Source: DASSJT01 sp963715025 (lineage in GTDB: Bacteria > Actinomycetota > Actinomycetes > Actinomycetales > Dermatophilaceae). Taken from it: a stretch of 64,000 bases of DNA. A program made the translations under genes and the position numbers. The stretch covers positions 1 to 64,000 of the forward strand of contig CAVQQQ010000003.1 of NCBI GenBank assembly GCA_963715025.1. The letters run 5' to 3'. The notes below the pieces were generated by a model that was not told the origin of the DNA, ran no database searches, and saw nothing but the letters and a program-made list of their open reading frames with translations. The first letter of the stretch is position 1. The number at the start of each line of letters is the position of its first letter. Positions 1-8,688 of this stretch are shown piece by piece.

Positions 1-60
1 CATAATCGGACGGCTCTGACACCACCAGGGCCACGCCCGTGCGACGGGCATACTGTCCCT

Positions 61-630
61 ATGGACGTGGCGAGGGAGTTTGAGCGTGCGGTGGACAAGG
101 CTGGAGACGTCAGCCGCGCCGGCTACCGCGTCGGCTCCTACGTCGGCTTGGCACCGGCGACGCTCTTGGCTGCCTTTGCCGTCGGAGGCTTCATTGACCG
201 CGACGCCGAGGCTGGCTTTTCGGCGCTCGCTGGTGCTGCAGCCTTCGCTGCTGCGGGCGTCTTCTTCCGGTTCCTGACGTCGCTACTCGGCGCACCCAGC
301 CCGAGCGAGTGCTCGTCTACGAAGGCACCATCGGCATCGCCGGCAATAGATCAGTCGAACCGCGAGGCCTGGACATCTCCGAGGCGCAAGGCGAGGAGTA
401 ATGGAGCCGTTGACGTCCCCGGCTGGCAACGTCACGCACCAAGGTCGTCCTCGACTCTGCACGACCGCCGGGCGGCAGTAGCGTGCGTGTTCGAGCGCGC
501 GCGGTGCCAGATGAGTAAGTTCGGTGCGGGCTATTCGCCAGTGGACCCCGTGCCGGGGACGATGGCGTTAGCGGGTGAGTGGCTACGACATCATGGCGTC
601 ATGCCTGATGAACGGAGGCCGATAGGTTAG
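61..630 (+). CDS. small predicted membrane protein, family unknown
   Basis: The first hundred residues look like protein: a charged N-terminus, then two hydrophobic stretches (about residues 26-44 and 51-78) that could be membrane helices. The second half is Arg/Ser/Pro-rich and reads like out-of-frame GC-rich DNA, so the true end may be earlier or the frame may be broken. A -10-like CATACT at 49-54 places a transcription start near the ATG, which would make the message leaderless. I recognise no family. Confidence 0.35.
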   Translation: MDVAREFERAVDKAGDVSRAGYRVGSYVGLAPATLLAAFAVGGFIDRDAEAGFSALAGAAAFAAAGVFFRFLTSLLGAPSPSECSSTKAPSASPAIDQSNREAWTSPRRKARSNGAVDVPGWQRHAPRSSSTLHDRRAAVACVFERARCQMSKFGAGYSPVDPVPGTMALAGEWLRHHGVMPDERRPIG

Positions 631-634
631 TCGC

Positions 635-1762
635 GTGGAACTGAGGGTCCAGCCTTACGAGGTTCACGTGGCGGAGTCGGTTCTCGAGGACCTACGAAGG
701 CGGCTGCGCGGTACGCGTTGGCCGGAACCGGCTCCTGGGCCTGCTTGGAGTCAAGGAACGGATCTCGGCTACCTGCGCGCCCTGACCAGCTACTGGGTTG
801 ACGGCTTTGATTGGCGAAGGCAGGAGAGCCGTCTCAACGAGTACGACCACTTCATGGCCGAGATCGATGGGGTCGGGGTGCATTTCGTGCACCAGCGCTC
901 GGGCAAGCCGCCCCTGGTCCTTACACACGGGTGGCCCAGCACCTTCGCCGAAATGCTTCCGCTCGTCGATCGACTTGCGGACCACTTCGATCTTGTCGTG
1001 CCGTCGCTGCCGGGCTACGCCTTCTCTTCCCGTCCGGCGCAGGTCGGAGTGGACCGGGACTACGTTGCACGCTTGTGGCACCTGCTCATGCAGGGGCTGG
1101 GGTATAAGCGGTATGGGGCGCATGGCGGCGACTTCGGCGCTGGCGTGGCGACGCACATGGCGCTAACGGAGCCCTCTCGCATGGTTGGTATTCATCTGAG
1201 CACACCCGAGGTGAGTCCGTACTTGGGGCCTGGCTCGGCACCACTCACGCCTCCGGAGAGGGCCTATCTCGACCAGGTCGGCCGTTGGGATGAGACCGAG
1301 CGGGGCTACAGCGCCATCCAGTCGACGCGGCCTCAGACGCTGGGATACGGGCTGACTGATTCCCCGGTCGGGCTGGCCGCGTGGCTCGTAGAGAAGTGGA
1401 GAGCGTGGAGTGACAGCGACGGCGATCTTGATGCCCACATCGGCCGGGACGCCTTGCTCACCACGATCACGCTCTACTGGGCGACCCAATCGATTACCTC
1501 CTCGATGAGGGACTACTTCGATAACCGCTGGCACACAAAGCCGGTCGACCTCGACGACCGGGTGCTGACACCCACCGCGATGGCGGTCTTCGCGAACGAG
1601 TTCGTGCCGGAAGGTGATCCGCCTCGCGAACTGTTCGAGCGCCTCTACAACATCCGCAGGTGGACCGTGTTCCCGCGCGGCGGACACTTCGCCGCGATCG
1701 AAGAGCCGGAACTGCTCGCATCGGACATTCGAGCGCACTTCGACGCTGCATTCCCCGCGTAG
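635..1762 (+). CDS. epoxide hydrolase (alpha/beta hydrolase, EHN-type)
   Basis: A 375-residue protein with the epoxide-hydrolase N-terminal domain (residues 1-105, starting VQPYEV) followed by an alpha/beta hydrolase core. Visible catalytic features are the oxyanion-hole motif HGWP at 98-101, the nucleophile elbow GGDFGA with Asp166, and a C-terminal GGHFAAIEEPE that supplies the catalytic His. The family opens epoxides to diols in the cytoplasm through a covalent ester on the Asp; the natural substrate cannot be read from sequence. Length is normal (370-390). The GTG start follows an AACGGAGG-like stretch about 16 bases upstream, a little far for a ribosome site. It stands alone, without a clear operon partner. 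Confidence 0.85.
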   Translation: MELRVQPYEVHVAESVLEDLRRRLRGTRWPEPAPGPAWSQGTDLGYLRALTSYWVDGFDWRRQESRLNEYDHFMAEIDGVGVHFVHQRSGKPPLVLTHGWPSTFAEMLPLVDRLADHFDLVVPSLPGYAFSSRPAQVGVDRDYVARLWHLLMQGLGYKRYGAHGGDFGAGVATHMALTEPSRMVGIHLSTPEVSPYLGPGSAPLTPPERAYLDQVGRWDETERGYSAIQSTRPQTLGYGLTDSPVGLAAWLVEKWRAWSDSDGDLDAHIGRDALLTTITLYWATQSITSSMRDYFDNRWHTKPVDLDDRVLTPTAMAVFANEFVPEGDPPRELFERLYNIRRWTVFPRGGHFAAIEEPELLASDIRAHFDAAFPA

Positions 1763-2024
1763 TGCGAAGTGGCGAAAGGATGTCGGCGGCCCTCGCGACG
1801 GCGAAGGGGCTGAGTCGAGAGACCGGCCAAGCGATGTCCGTGTCGGAGGAGTCGCGGTCCCGTCTCGGCGCTGAGGGGACACACGGTCGAGGTGTTCTCG
1901 AGCGGCGTAGGTGGGTGCCGCTCGGCGAATCCGCTCATCGGCAGATCAGGTAAACGGGCCGGAAAGTTCTCGCCCGCCTGGCGGCTGCCGGAATGACGCA
2001 TGTGGCGCGGCGATCACGCGCGCG

Positions 2025-2465
2025 TCAGCCGATCCGCTCGGCCAGCGAGACAACGATCCCTTCGGGCCCGCGGACGTAGGCCATGCGCCAGATGTTCTCG
2101 TGCTGGCCGATGCCGCCGACCAGTCCGTATCCGTCCGCAGCCAGGCCGTCGACCGTCGCCTGCAGGTTGGCGACCTCGAAGCAAACGTTGCGCAGACCCA
2201 GCTCGTTCGGCATCGCGGCAGGCGATCCGGGCTCGTGGTCGGGCCTGACGAAGCCCGAGAGCTCGATCCCGGTTCCTCCGTCCGGCGGCCGCAGCATGAC
2301 GATCTCGGTCCGCGAGTCCGGGATGCCGATGACCGTGTCGAGGAACTCGCCCTCCACGAACATGCGGCCCTCGACCTCGAGACCCAACCCGACGAAGAAC
2401 GCCGTCACCGAGTCGAGGTCAGCGACAGTGATCCCTACATGGTCGAACCGCCTGATGTGTGACAT
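2025..2465 (-). CDS. VOC-family (glyoxalase/dioxygenase-fold) protein
   Basis: A 146-residue vicinal-oxygen-chelate protein built from two beta-alpha-beta-beta-beta halves: RFDHVGITVADLD at the N-terminus and GLRNVCFEVANLQ in the middle, ending with GPEGIVVSLAERIG. The family holds a divalent metal and acts as glyoxalase, dioxygenase, epimerase or drug-binding protein; the exact reaction is not deducible. Start chosen at ATG 2465 because GGAGG lies 9 bases upstream; an in-frame ATG at 2474 is too close to that site, and a still longer frame to 2579 has no support. Length is normal for a single-chain VOC protein. Confidence 0.85.
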   Translation of the reverse strand: MSHIRRFDHVGITVADLDSVTAFFVGLGLEVEGRMFVEGEFLDTVIGIPDSRTEIVMLRPPDGGTGIELSGFVRPDHEPGSPAAMPNELGLRNVCFEVANLQATVDGLAADGYGLVGGIGQHENIWRMAYVRGPEGIVVSLAERIG

Positions 2466-2732
2466 GACTGCCATCCTCCAGTGGTCGTCTGGTCTTTGCT
2501 TCAGGGACGAAGCAGCCGCAGCATTTTCGACATGCCCGCAGCCGGAGCCCGTGAACCCCGTGTCAGAACCGTCGTCCAACGCTGGTCAGCCGCTCTCGGG
2601 GCGGCGTGGGCTGCGGCCCCTTCAGCAGGTCCGGACGCCGGCACGCGGCGAATAGACGCGTTGCCGGGAGTCCGCGAGCGCCTGGAGCGCGTCGTCCGGC
2701 CACGCGGGCGACCGGAGTCGTAGGCTGCTGGC

Positions 2733-3089
2733 GTGGCCCTGAGCAACGCTCGTAAAGTTCGGGCGGCCCGGCGTCGAGAGCGCCGCATGGACCTTGTGAC
2801 TCACGACCTGACCGACGACCAGTGGGCCGCGCTCCGGGCGGAATGGGGTGGGTGCGCGTACTGCGGCGTCGCCGGCGTGCCACTTCAGCGCGATTGCGTT
2901 CTGCCCATCTCACGCGGCGGGCGATACACGCTCGACAATGTGGTGCCCGCTTGTCGTTCATGCAACACCAGCAAGTGCAATGACGAGGTCACTGGCTGGC
3001 TTCGGAGAAAGCGGTTCGATGAGCGAGCCTTCTTGGAGCGCCACGTGAAGATCGGGACCGAGCTCGGGCGTCGCTTCCTAGCCTTCTGA
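2733..3089 (+). CDS. HNH endonuclease-like protein with altered first His
   Basis: A 118-residue protein. After a basic N-terminus it has a treble-clef HNH module: CAYC at 41-44, RDCVLPISRGG at 53-63, N69 in the LDNVVPAC segment and CRSCNTSK at 74-81. The two CxxC pairs should bind structural zinc. In typical members the first motif reads D-H-x-x-P, where the His is the general base; here the DNA reads GAT TGC, giving Asp54-Cys55. The fold therefore looks kept but catalysis may be lost or changed. GTG start; it stands alone, with a dispersed repeat just after its stop. Distant possibilities are a homing or McrA-like nuclease. Confidence 0.8.
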   Translation: MALSNARKVRAARRRERRMDLVTHDLTDDQWAALRAEWGGCAYCGVAGVPLQRDCVLPISRGGRYTLDNVVPACRSCNTSKCNDEVTGWLRRKRFDERAFLERHVKIGTELGRRFLAF

Positions 3090-3097
3090 CGCGGCGC

Positions 3098-3122
3098 AAT
3101 GACGCACCACCCGGATCGCGGC
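3098..3122 (+). repeat. dispersed intergenic repeat, copy 1
   Basis: The 25 bases starting AATGACGCACCAC match the copy at 34422-34446 with two mismatches. It lies just after the HNH stop codon. A third, overlapping copy is at 7545-7567. Function unknown; see the finding on this repeat. Confidence 0.5.
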
Positions 3123-3335
3123 GGCGCGTTCGACGGGGACACGGCAACCGTCGCAATGCCGATGGCGCACCGTGTCGCCGGTCTGTTAGCGTTCCGGCGA
3201 TCGTGATCTATCGGCAGGAGGTGAGACCCATGAACGCAGTATCCGGAGTGGGTGCTCCCCCGCAGTGCACGATCGCGCGACTGAGGTAGTCGCCACTGGG
3301 AGTGCCCGACAGGCAACTCGCGAAAGGCGACTCCC

Positions 3336-4355
3336 ATGAACACAACACCTTCTTCGACTCCGCGCATCAGCTCGACCACCACGTCCGATGGCATCGCGGT
3401 GACGCGAACGCGACGGCACGGGAACTGGCCGATGCCCGACCAGCAGGTCGACGCCACAAGACAGGCGGGCAACTCGGACAAGCGAGCCTTGGTTCTCGCC
3501 GGCGGCGGAGCGGCAGGCAATGCGTGGGAGCTCGGCCTCATCGCCGGCCTGTCCGATGCCGGGGTCGATGTGACCGAGGCCGATCTGATCATCGGGACGT
3601 CGGCAGGATCGACGGTGGCCGCCCAGATCACCAGCGGGACACGGCCGGCCGAACTGTATGCCGCCATCCTCGCCGAGGCGCCACAGCCACAGCCTCGCAA
3701 GGCGGGATCGGACAGGGGACGCGCTCCGCATTTCTCGGGGTCGAACTACATGGAGTGGTCGAACGGAATCATCGGTTCTGCCGAGGATGCGTCCGACATG
3801 CGCCGCCGGATGGGCGCCGCGGCGCTCGAGATGGATGCTTCCGACGGCTCTGGTCAGACGCGCTGGCGCGACATCGTCGCGGCTCGGCTTCCCAGCCAGC
3901 ACTGGCCGCAACAGCCTGTGCTCATCGCGGCGGTCGATGCGCGCACCGGGGAACCGGTCGTGTTCGACCGCCACAGCGGAATCGACTTGGTGGACGCCGT
4001 CGCCGCCAGCACCTCGGCGATGACGCCCTACCGCATCGGCGAGAACCGATACATCAACGGCGGCTATCGACGCAGCGAGAACGCCGACCTGGCGGCTGGA
4101 TACGGGCGGGTACTGGTGCTGTCACCGTTCGGCGGCAGGTCGCGGATGCCGCTCGAGTGGGGAATGGACCTTGCAACCCAGGTCGACGAACTGCGCGCAG
4201 GCGGCAGCAGGGTGGAAACGGTGTTCCCGGACGGCGGCGCGGGCGACGTGTTCGACGCCAATGCGTCGGACCCATCAACGCGTCTGCAGGCCGCGCGAGG
4301 AGGCTACGACCAAGGCCGAGCCCTCGCGAAGCTGCTCGCCGAATTCTGGCACTGA
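3336..4355 (+). CDS. patatin-like phospholipase, catalytic Asp replaced by Asn
   Basis: A 339-residue patatin-domain protein (lipid acyl hydrolase or esterase family). The oxyanion loop LAGGGAAGNAWE is at 53-64 and the nucleophile elbow GTSAG at 87-91 (Ser89). The second dyad motif is normally D-G-G/A; here residues 241-243 are Asn-Gly-Gly (codon AAC at 4056), followed by the usual NADLA stretch. The Ser-Asp dyad thus looks incomplete, so activity is doubtful unless Asn deamidates or another residue substitutes. AAAGGCG lies 10-16 bases before the ATG. The N-terminal 50 residues are low-complexity and may be a tail. It stands alone. Confidence 0.85.
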   Translation: MNTTPSSTPRISSTTTSDGIAVTRTRRHGNWPMPDQQVDATRQAGNSDKRALVLAGGGAAGNAWELGLIAGLSDAGVDVTEADLIIGTSAGSTVAAQITSGTRPAELYAAILAEAPQPQPRKAGSDRGRAPHFSGSNYMEWSNGIIGSAEDASDMRRRMGAAALEMDASDGSGQTRWRDIVAARLPSQHWPQQPVLIAAVDARTGEPVVFDRHSGIDLVDAVAASTSAMTPYRIGENRYINGGYRRSENADLAAGYGRVLVLSPFGGRSRMPLEWGMDLATQVDELRAGGSRVETVFPDGGAGDVFDANASDPSTRLQAARGGYDQGRALAKLLAEFWH

Positions 4356-4668
4356 CCCCGCCCAAACCAGTCGACTCGGTGAGTGGGCCCGGCCCGATCA
4401 CGCGACACCAGGGTTCCGCCCCGTGGTCACATATCGCGACGGAACGCAGAAGCGAAAGTAGCGATAGTCGGTTCCCGCTCGCGGAACGACCGGCCGTCCG
4501 GAGCGCGGCATGGTCGGGCGATCGCACTCGCCCCCAGAGCGGCAGATCCGGACGCCCCGAAGGGTGCGCACTCGGTGCGGGGACCCGCCGTACCCTGCTC
4601 GTCCATGCAGGCCAAAGATGCCCCAATGTACCCTTGTGGTTACGTACCTGTTTGGGTACATTCTCATC
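4356..4668. other. intergenic stretch, regulatory end only
   Basis: I see no gene in these 313 bases. The last 45 bases hold the inverted repeat and promoter-like elements of the ArsR operon, listed separately. Confidence 0.5.
4625..4662 (+). promoter_or_regulatory. perfect 9-bp inverted repeat over the promoter of the ArsR operon
   Basis: AATGTACCC at 4625-4633 and GGGTACATT at 4654-4662 are exact reverse complements, 20 bases apart. TTGTGG (4634-4639) and TACATT (4657-4662) are spaced 17 bases, a reasonable -35/-10 pair, which would start transcription at about the ATG at 4669. The repeat overlaps the promoter, as expected for an ArsR autorepression operator. Binding is inferred. Confidence 0.6.
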
Positions 4669-4986
4669 ATGGACGCGGTGCTGCAGGCGTTGGCCGACCA
4701 GAGCCGCCGCACGGTACTCGAGATTCTGCGGGATCACCCGGCGACGGCCGGCGAGCTGGCCGACGCGCTGCCGATCGCTCGGCCGGGCGTGTCTCGGCAC
4801 TTGCGGGTTCTGCGGGAGGCCGGGCTCGTCGACGTACGCAAGGAGGCGCAGCGGAGGATCTACAGCCTGCGGCCGGAGGCGCTCGTCGAGGTCGATGAGT
4901 GGCTGGAGGAATACCGCGCGCTATGGAAGAACCGGCTCGATGCCCTGCACACGGAGATCGCACGAGGAAGGAAGACGAGGAAATGA
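4669..4986 (+). CDS. ArsR-family winged-helix transcriptional regulator
   Basis: A 105-residue ArsR/SmtB-fold protein: MDAVLQALADQSRRTVLEIL, then the helix-turn-helix AGELADALPIARPGVSRHLRVLREAGLV and the wing RRIYSLRPEAL. There is no metal-binding CxC motif in the recognition region, so it belongs to the group usually paired with SRPBCC proteins and not to metal sensors. ATG 4669 was chosen because the family motif starts here and the promoter places the 5' end at this codon; the open frame extends further upstream without support. Its stop overlaps the next start (ATGA at 4983-4986), so the two are probably translationally coupled, and the operator just upstream suggests autorepression. Confidence 0.9.
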   Translation: MDAVLQALADQSRRTVLEILRDHPATAGELADALPIARPGVSRHLRVLREAGLVDVRKEAQRRIYSLRPEALVEVDEWLEEYRALWKNRLDALHTEIARGRKTRK

Positions 4987-5507
4987 GAATCATCGGGACG
5001 ATGCGGGCACTCGACGAAACCGGTGGGGCGGTGCGCGTCGAGGACGTGTACGACACCGACATCGAAGACCTGTGGGAGGCGTGCACCACGCCGGAGCGAC
5101 TTGCGCGCTGGATCGCCGAGGTGTCCGGCGACCTGCGCGAGGGCGGGACGGTCCACGCCGTCTTTACGAGCACCTGGAGCGGTCCGGCGAGGATCGAGGT
5201 CTGCGACGCCCCGCACCACCTGTTGCTCACGACGGAGCCGGGCACGCACGACGAGTCCCAGATCGAGGCCTGGCTCACCGCGGAGGGGTCTCGGACCAAA
5301 CTGGTGGTCGAGGAGCGCGGCCTGCCGGTCGACTCGCTCCACTTCTACGGAGCCGGCTGGCAGGTCCACCTGGAGGACCTCGGACGTTCGCTTGCGAGCG
5401 ACGGCCCCGCACAGGTCGGCGGCTGGTCGGAGCAGACGCCGGCCCCGGCCTGGCACGCGCGCTGGACCGAGCTCACCCCTGAGTACCAGGACACGGCGGT
5501 CGGCTGA
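4983..5507 (+). CDS. SRPBCC/AHSA1-type START-like domain protein
   Basis: A 174-residue activator-of-Hsp90 homologue (AHSA1/SRPBCC) fold: VRVEDVYDTDIEDLWEACT, then PERLARWIAEVSGDLREGG, with a beta-grip ending in a long helix near GWQVHLEDLGRSL. Such proteins bind hydrophobic ligands in a deep cavity. In actinobacteria they are commonly encoded with an ArsR regulator, as here, where the start overlaps the ArsR stop by four bases. The ligand is unknown. Length is normal. ATG 4983 is preceded by GGAAGG within the upstream gene. Confidence 0.86.
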   Translation: MRIIGTMRALDETGGAVRVEDVYDTDIEDLWEACTTPERLARWIAEVSGDLREGGTVHAVFTSTWSGPARIEVCDAPHHLLLTTEPGTHDESQIEAWLTAEGSRTKLVVEERGLPVDSLHFYGAGWQVHLEDLGRSLASDGPAQVGGWSEQTPAPAWHARWTELTPEYQDTAVG

Positions 5508-5778
5508 TGTCCGGCAGCATCAGGCTGGACGGGACCAGGGTGAACGGAGCCGACGCCCACCCGTTAGGCCTGTCGACCTGGACAGGCGGGGCTGGTCGAC
5601 GGCCACGTCGGTTAAGGCCCCGAATCAAGCGCGCACTCTCATCGGCATTGAGTGCGCATCTCACCACCCCGCTCGCGGCGATGTGACGCACCGGGCCGAG
5701 TCTGTCGAACGAGTGGGTGCGGCAACGACAGTGCCTCTCGATCCGCGGCTCTGCGGTCAGCCCCGTGTGGGTTGTCTG

Positions 5779-6773
5779 TCACCAGAGGTAGCGGCGCCGG
5801 AAGTCGTCCTGGGCCTGCCGGCTGGGGGTGAACGCGGCGTCGACGACGGTCTCGATGGTGGCCGCCTGGAACGTGTTGTCCGGGTCGATCAGGAGCGCGC
5901 CGTACGCGTGGGCAGCGGCCCAGAAGCTCACGTTCCGGTCCGGATGGAGCAGCACGTACCGTGTCTGTTCAGTCCACCGCTCTGGGTGTCGCCGCATCGA
6001 CAGCGCCAGCAGGTGGTCTCGCCACAGCTGGCGCAAGTCAGTGGCGAGGATGGGTCCTGCCAGCCCGGCTTGAACACTCCGGACTCCTCGGCGATGGCAG
6101 CGAGGAAGTCGGTGTGCTCCTCGTACCGTCGAACGGCATGCGTGTTGCGCGGGCTGGGGCGCTTCTCCTTGGTCGAGTGCTCGTGGTACTTGGTCTCGAT
6201 GCCGATGACGGTTCTGGGCCCGGTCGGGTCTCCGAGGCGAAGGGCGATGTCGAAGGCGGTCCGGTCGCGCGTGTACGCGGGGTCGCGGCGGCCGGGTGAC
6301 CACTCGAAGACGATGTCGCTCGGGACTGCAGGGTCGATGCCGAAGAGCGCGGCCAAGCGCGCCCGCGCGTCGACGTTCTCCGGTAGCGATGCTTCGCCGA
6401 ACAGGTTGAAGGCCATGGGCATCGAGGAAAGCAGGTCTTGGTACAGGCGGATCGCGTCGAGGGTCTCGTGGTCCTGGTGGCCCCGCACCCGCGCGCGGGC
6501 GACGGCGTGGATGGCCGGCGTGAGGAAGTTGCTGCCCGCGTCGGCGTCGAGGGCCTTGAGCTTGGTCCCGTTTGGGATGTCGTCGGCGGGGATGTCGGGG
6601 TGGGTCCGAGGGCCGGGGTGTGTGCCGAAGGACGCGATGGACAGCTCGTCGACGGCCCAGCGGTGCTGGCGCCACCGCGCTTCGCGCTTGAACGCGGTCA
6701 TCTCGGCGCTGCCGGCTTTGTCGCTGTCGGACCAGCAGCCGGCAGCCTCCAGGTCCTCCTGCGTCGGATCCAC
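5779..6773 (-). pseudogene. PD-(D/E)XK nuclease-like protein (PGN_0703-like), frameshifted
   Basis: The main frame carries a nuclease-like core: an Asp in TAFDIALRLGD, then IGIETKYHEH, which gives the D...ExK pattern of PD-(D/E)XK enzymes. It resembles proteins annotated as PGN_0703-like restriction nucleases. Near 6040-6065 the frame is lost: the protein continues in another frame as LATDLRQLWRDHLLALSM and runs to a natural-looking end at 5779. One missing base explains it. The start is uncertain; GTG 6773 has AAGGGG 7 bases upstream, and ATG 6848 or 6701 are alternatives. No methylase or helicase partner is nearby. It is broken in this sequence unless the indel is an assembly error. Confidence 0.6.
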
Positions 6774-7012
6774 CCGCTGGCCCCTTCCCCGACCGGTCAC
6801 TGCTACCGGAGCAGTGTGCGGCAGCCTGTCCGGTGCGTGCAGACGCATGGCCGAAATTAAGCGTGAAGGACCGCAGATCGCGGACAATACGCCTGTCGGC
6901 TGGCGGCGGAACGACGCGATGCGGAGAGCGCACAATCACGGACGACACCTGGACGTTCACATTCGACCGCAGCGGGCGCTCATGAGCCCGATTCCCGCCG
7001 CGAGTGGGCAGA

Positions 7013-7354
7013 TCACTCGGGGGAGGTCTGCAACCGATCAACATCCTCACTGGTCCTCAGCACCACAAGGACGACGACAGCGAGGGCGATGAGGGGAATG
7101 ACGAGCGTCCAGATGGTCGCGAGAACACCGGCGAGACACCCCACCGTGACGAGGCTGGCGCACAGCCGCGGGCGATGACGGAAGGCCAGTGTTCCGACCA
7201 GGATCAGTGCGCCGCCCCCGACGAGGGATCCGAACCAGAACGGGATCCCTCCGTCCCCCGTGACAATCGCGCGAGTTGTCTCAGCGATACCCGCGACGAT
7301 GTACAGCACTCCCAGGAACACCGTCAAGATGTCGGTGAGCCTGCGCCGGGTCAT
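7013..7354 (-). CDS. small multi-span membrane protein
   Basis: A 113-residue protein with three or four hydrophobic helices (about residues 8-28, 38-58, 66-82 and 82-99) and a charged tail, SEDVDRLQTSPE. The MTRRR start fits positive-inside topology. No domain is recognised. It stands alone between a nuclease pseudogene and a reductase. Codon use matches coding DNA in the strand read. Confidence 0.6.
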   Translation of the reverse strand: MTRRRLTDILTVFLGVLYIVAGIAETTRAIVTGDGGIPFWFGSLVGGGALILVGTLAFRHRPRLCASLVTVGCLAGVLATIWTLVIPLIALAVVVLVVLRTSEDVDRLQTSPE

Positions 7355-7544
7355 CCCTCATTGTCCGACCGCCAGCGTGAAGCGGCAACGTCCCATTGGG
7401 GGACGGGTCGTACACCAACGAACACTTCGGGATCCGCGCTGCCCTGTACTGCCGCGAACGCCCACCACGGCACAGATGCTTCAGGCTGGAAACCCGGCGC
7501 TTCACGTCCAGGCCCGTCAGATCCAGTAGACAGGCCGGATGCGT

Positions 7545-7567
7545 CCGCCTCGCGGAAATGACGCACC
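7545..7567 (+). repeat. dispersed intergenic repeat, copy 2
   Basis: CCGCCTCGCGG followed by AAATGACGCACC matches the copy at 34411-34432 except for one extra A. It lies in the 266-base gap before the reductase gene. Confidence 0.5.
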
Positions 7568-7620
7568 GATAAGTCCGGCACTACGTTTGGCACCATGGCT
7601 CGATGTGTTGAGGAGCTCGT

Positions 7621-8577
7621 GTGAAGGCGGTCGTTTACGACCGGTACGGGTCCCCCGAGGTGCTGCGCGTGGAAGACGTGCCGGTGCCCTTGCCCGGCGA
7701 CAGCGAGGTGCGGGTGAAGGTCGTCGCGGTCTCGGTGAACCTCAGCGACTGGGAGTGCCTGCGCGGGTCGCCGGCGTACGCGCGGATCGGCGGGCTGCGC
7801 TCTCCGGCGCGCAGAACGCTGGGATCGGACGTCGCGGGGGTCGTCGACGCGGTGGGGCAGGGAGTGAGCCGATTTCAGCCAGGAGACCGGGTGTACGGCG
7901 ACAACCTCCTGCTCAAGGGTGGCTTCGCGGAGTACGCGGTGGCCCGGGAATCGGCACTGGCCCACAAGCCGGTCCAGCTGTCGTTCGCCGAAGCGTCGAC
8001 CATCCCCCAAGCCGGCGCGATCGCGATGCAGGGGATCGGAGGGGCGGTGGCGGGGCGCCGTGTGCTCATCAACGGTGCCGGCGGAGGCTCTGGGTCCTTC
8101 GCGATCCAACTCGCTAAGCGGCTCGGCGCTCATGTCACCGGCGTCGACAACGCCGGAAAGCTCGACTTCATGCGGTTCGTCGGCGCAGACGATGTCGTCG
8201 ACTACCGGAGGGAAGACTTCACCCGGTCCGCTCAGCCATACGATCTGATCTTGGATCTGGTCGCAGACCGGTCCGTGTTTGCCTACCGGCGTGCGCTGGC
8301 ACCGGGGGGCAGGTATCGGTGCGTGGGTGGATCGGTGCCCACGCTGCTGCGGGTGCTTGTCGCCGGCTCAGTGGTCGGGCGGCTCACCGGTCGCCGAATT
8401 GCCGTGCTCGGCGTCAAGGAGGGGCCGGCCCACTTCGAGCCGGTAGCAGCGCTGTGCGCGACCGGCGAGGTGAAGATTCACATCGACCGCAGCTTCGCGC
8501 TCGACGACGTCCCTGCTGCGTTGGCTCATGTCGGGCACGGCCGCGCCCTCGGCAAGGTCGTGATCGAGGTGACCTGA
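7621..8577 (+). CDS. zinc-independent quinone oxidoreductase-like MDR protein
   Basis: A 318-residue medium-chain dehydrogenase/reductase. The N-terminal GroES-like part begins MKAVVYDRYGSPEVLRVEDV and contains VNLSDWECLRG in place of the zinc-ligand region, so it is of the zinc-free quinone-reductase type. The nucleotide-binding site is LINGAGGGSGSFAIQLAKRLG. Such enzymes reduce quinones or enones with NADPH in the cytoplasm. AGGAG lies 5 bases before the GTG start. Length is normal (310-330). No operon partner is visible. Confidence 0.86.
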   Translation: MKAVVYDRYGSPEVLRVEDVPVPLPGDSEVRVKVVAVSVNLSDWECLRGSPAYARIGGLRSPARRTLGSDVAGVVDAVGQGVSRFQPGDRVYGDNLLLKGGFAEYAVARESALAHKPVQLSFAEASTIPQAGAIAMQGIGGAVAGRRVLINGAGGGSGSFAIQLAKRLGAHVTGVDNAGKLDFMRFVGADDVVDYRREDFTRSAQPYDLILDLVADRSVFAYRRALAPGGRYRCVGGSVPTLLRVLVAGSVVGRLTGRRIAVLGVKEGPAHFEPVAALCATGEVKIHIDRSFALDDVPAALAHVGHGRALGKVVIEVT

Positions 8578-8688
8578 AGTCGCGTGCAAGTCACGCGAGC
8601 GTCCTGCAAGGCCATCACGTTCGCGGCTATGACTCGTCTCCGCTCCGGCTGCAGCTCACCGCAATGCGGCTGCCTGTGAGAGCCGTCG

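Noticed and set aside
5563..5569. GTTAGGC, an integron attC-like core
   Set aside because: Other GTTAG sites nearby do not fit GTTRRRY, no paired RYYYAAC or integron integrase was found, so a cassette array is not supported.
3302..7092. Very long + strand open frames (3302-5482 and 5023-7092)
   Set aside because: They run over or antisense to patatin, ArsR, SRPBCC and nuclease genes and are Arg/Ser/Pro-rich, typical shadows in high-GC DNA.
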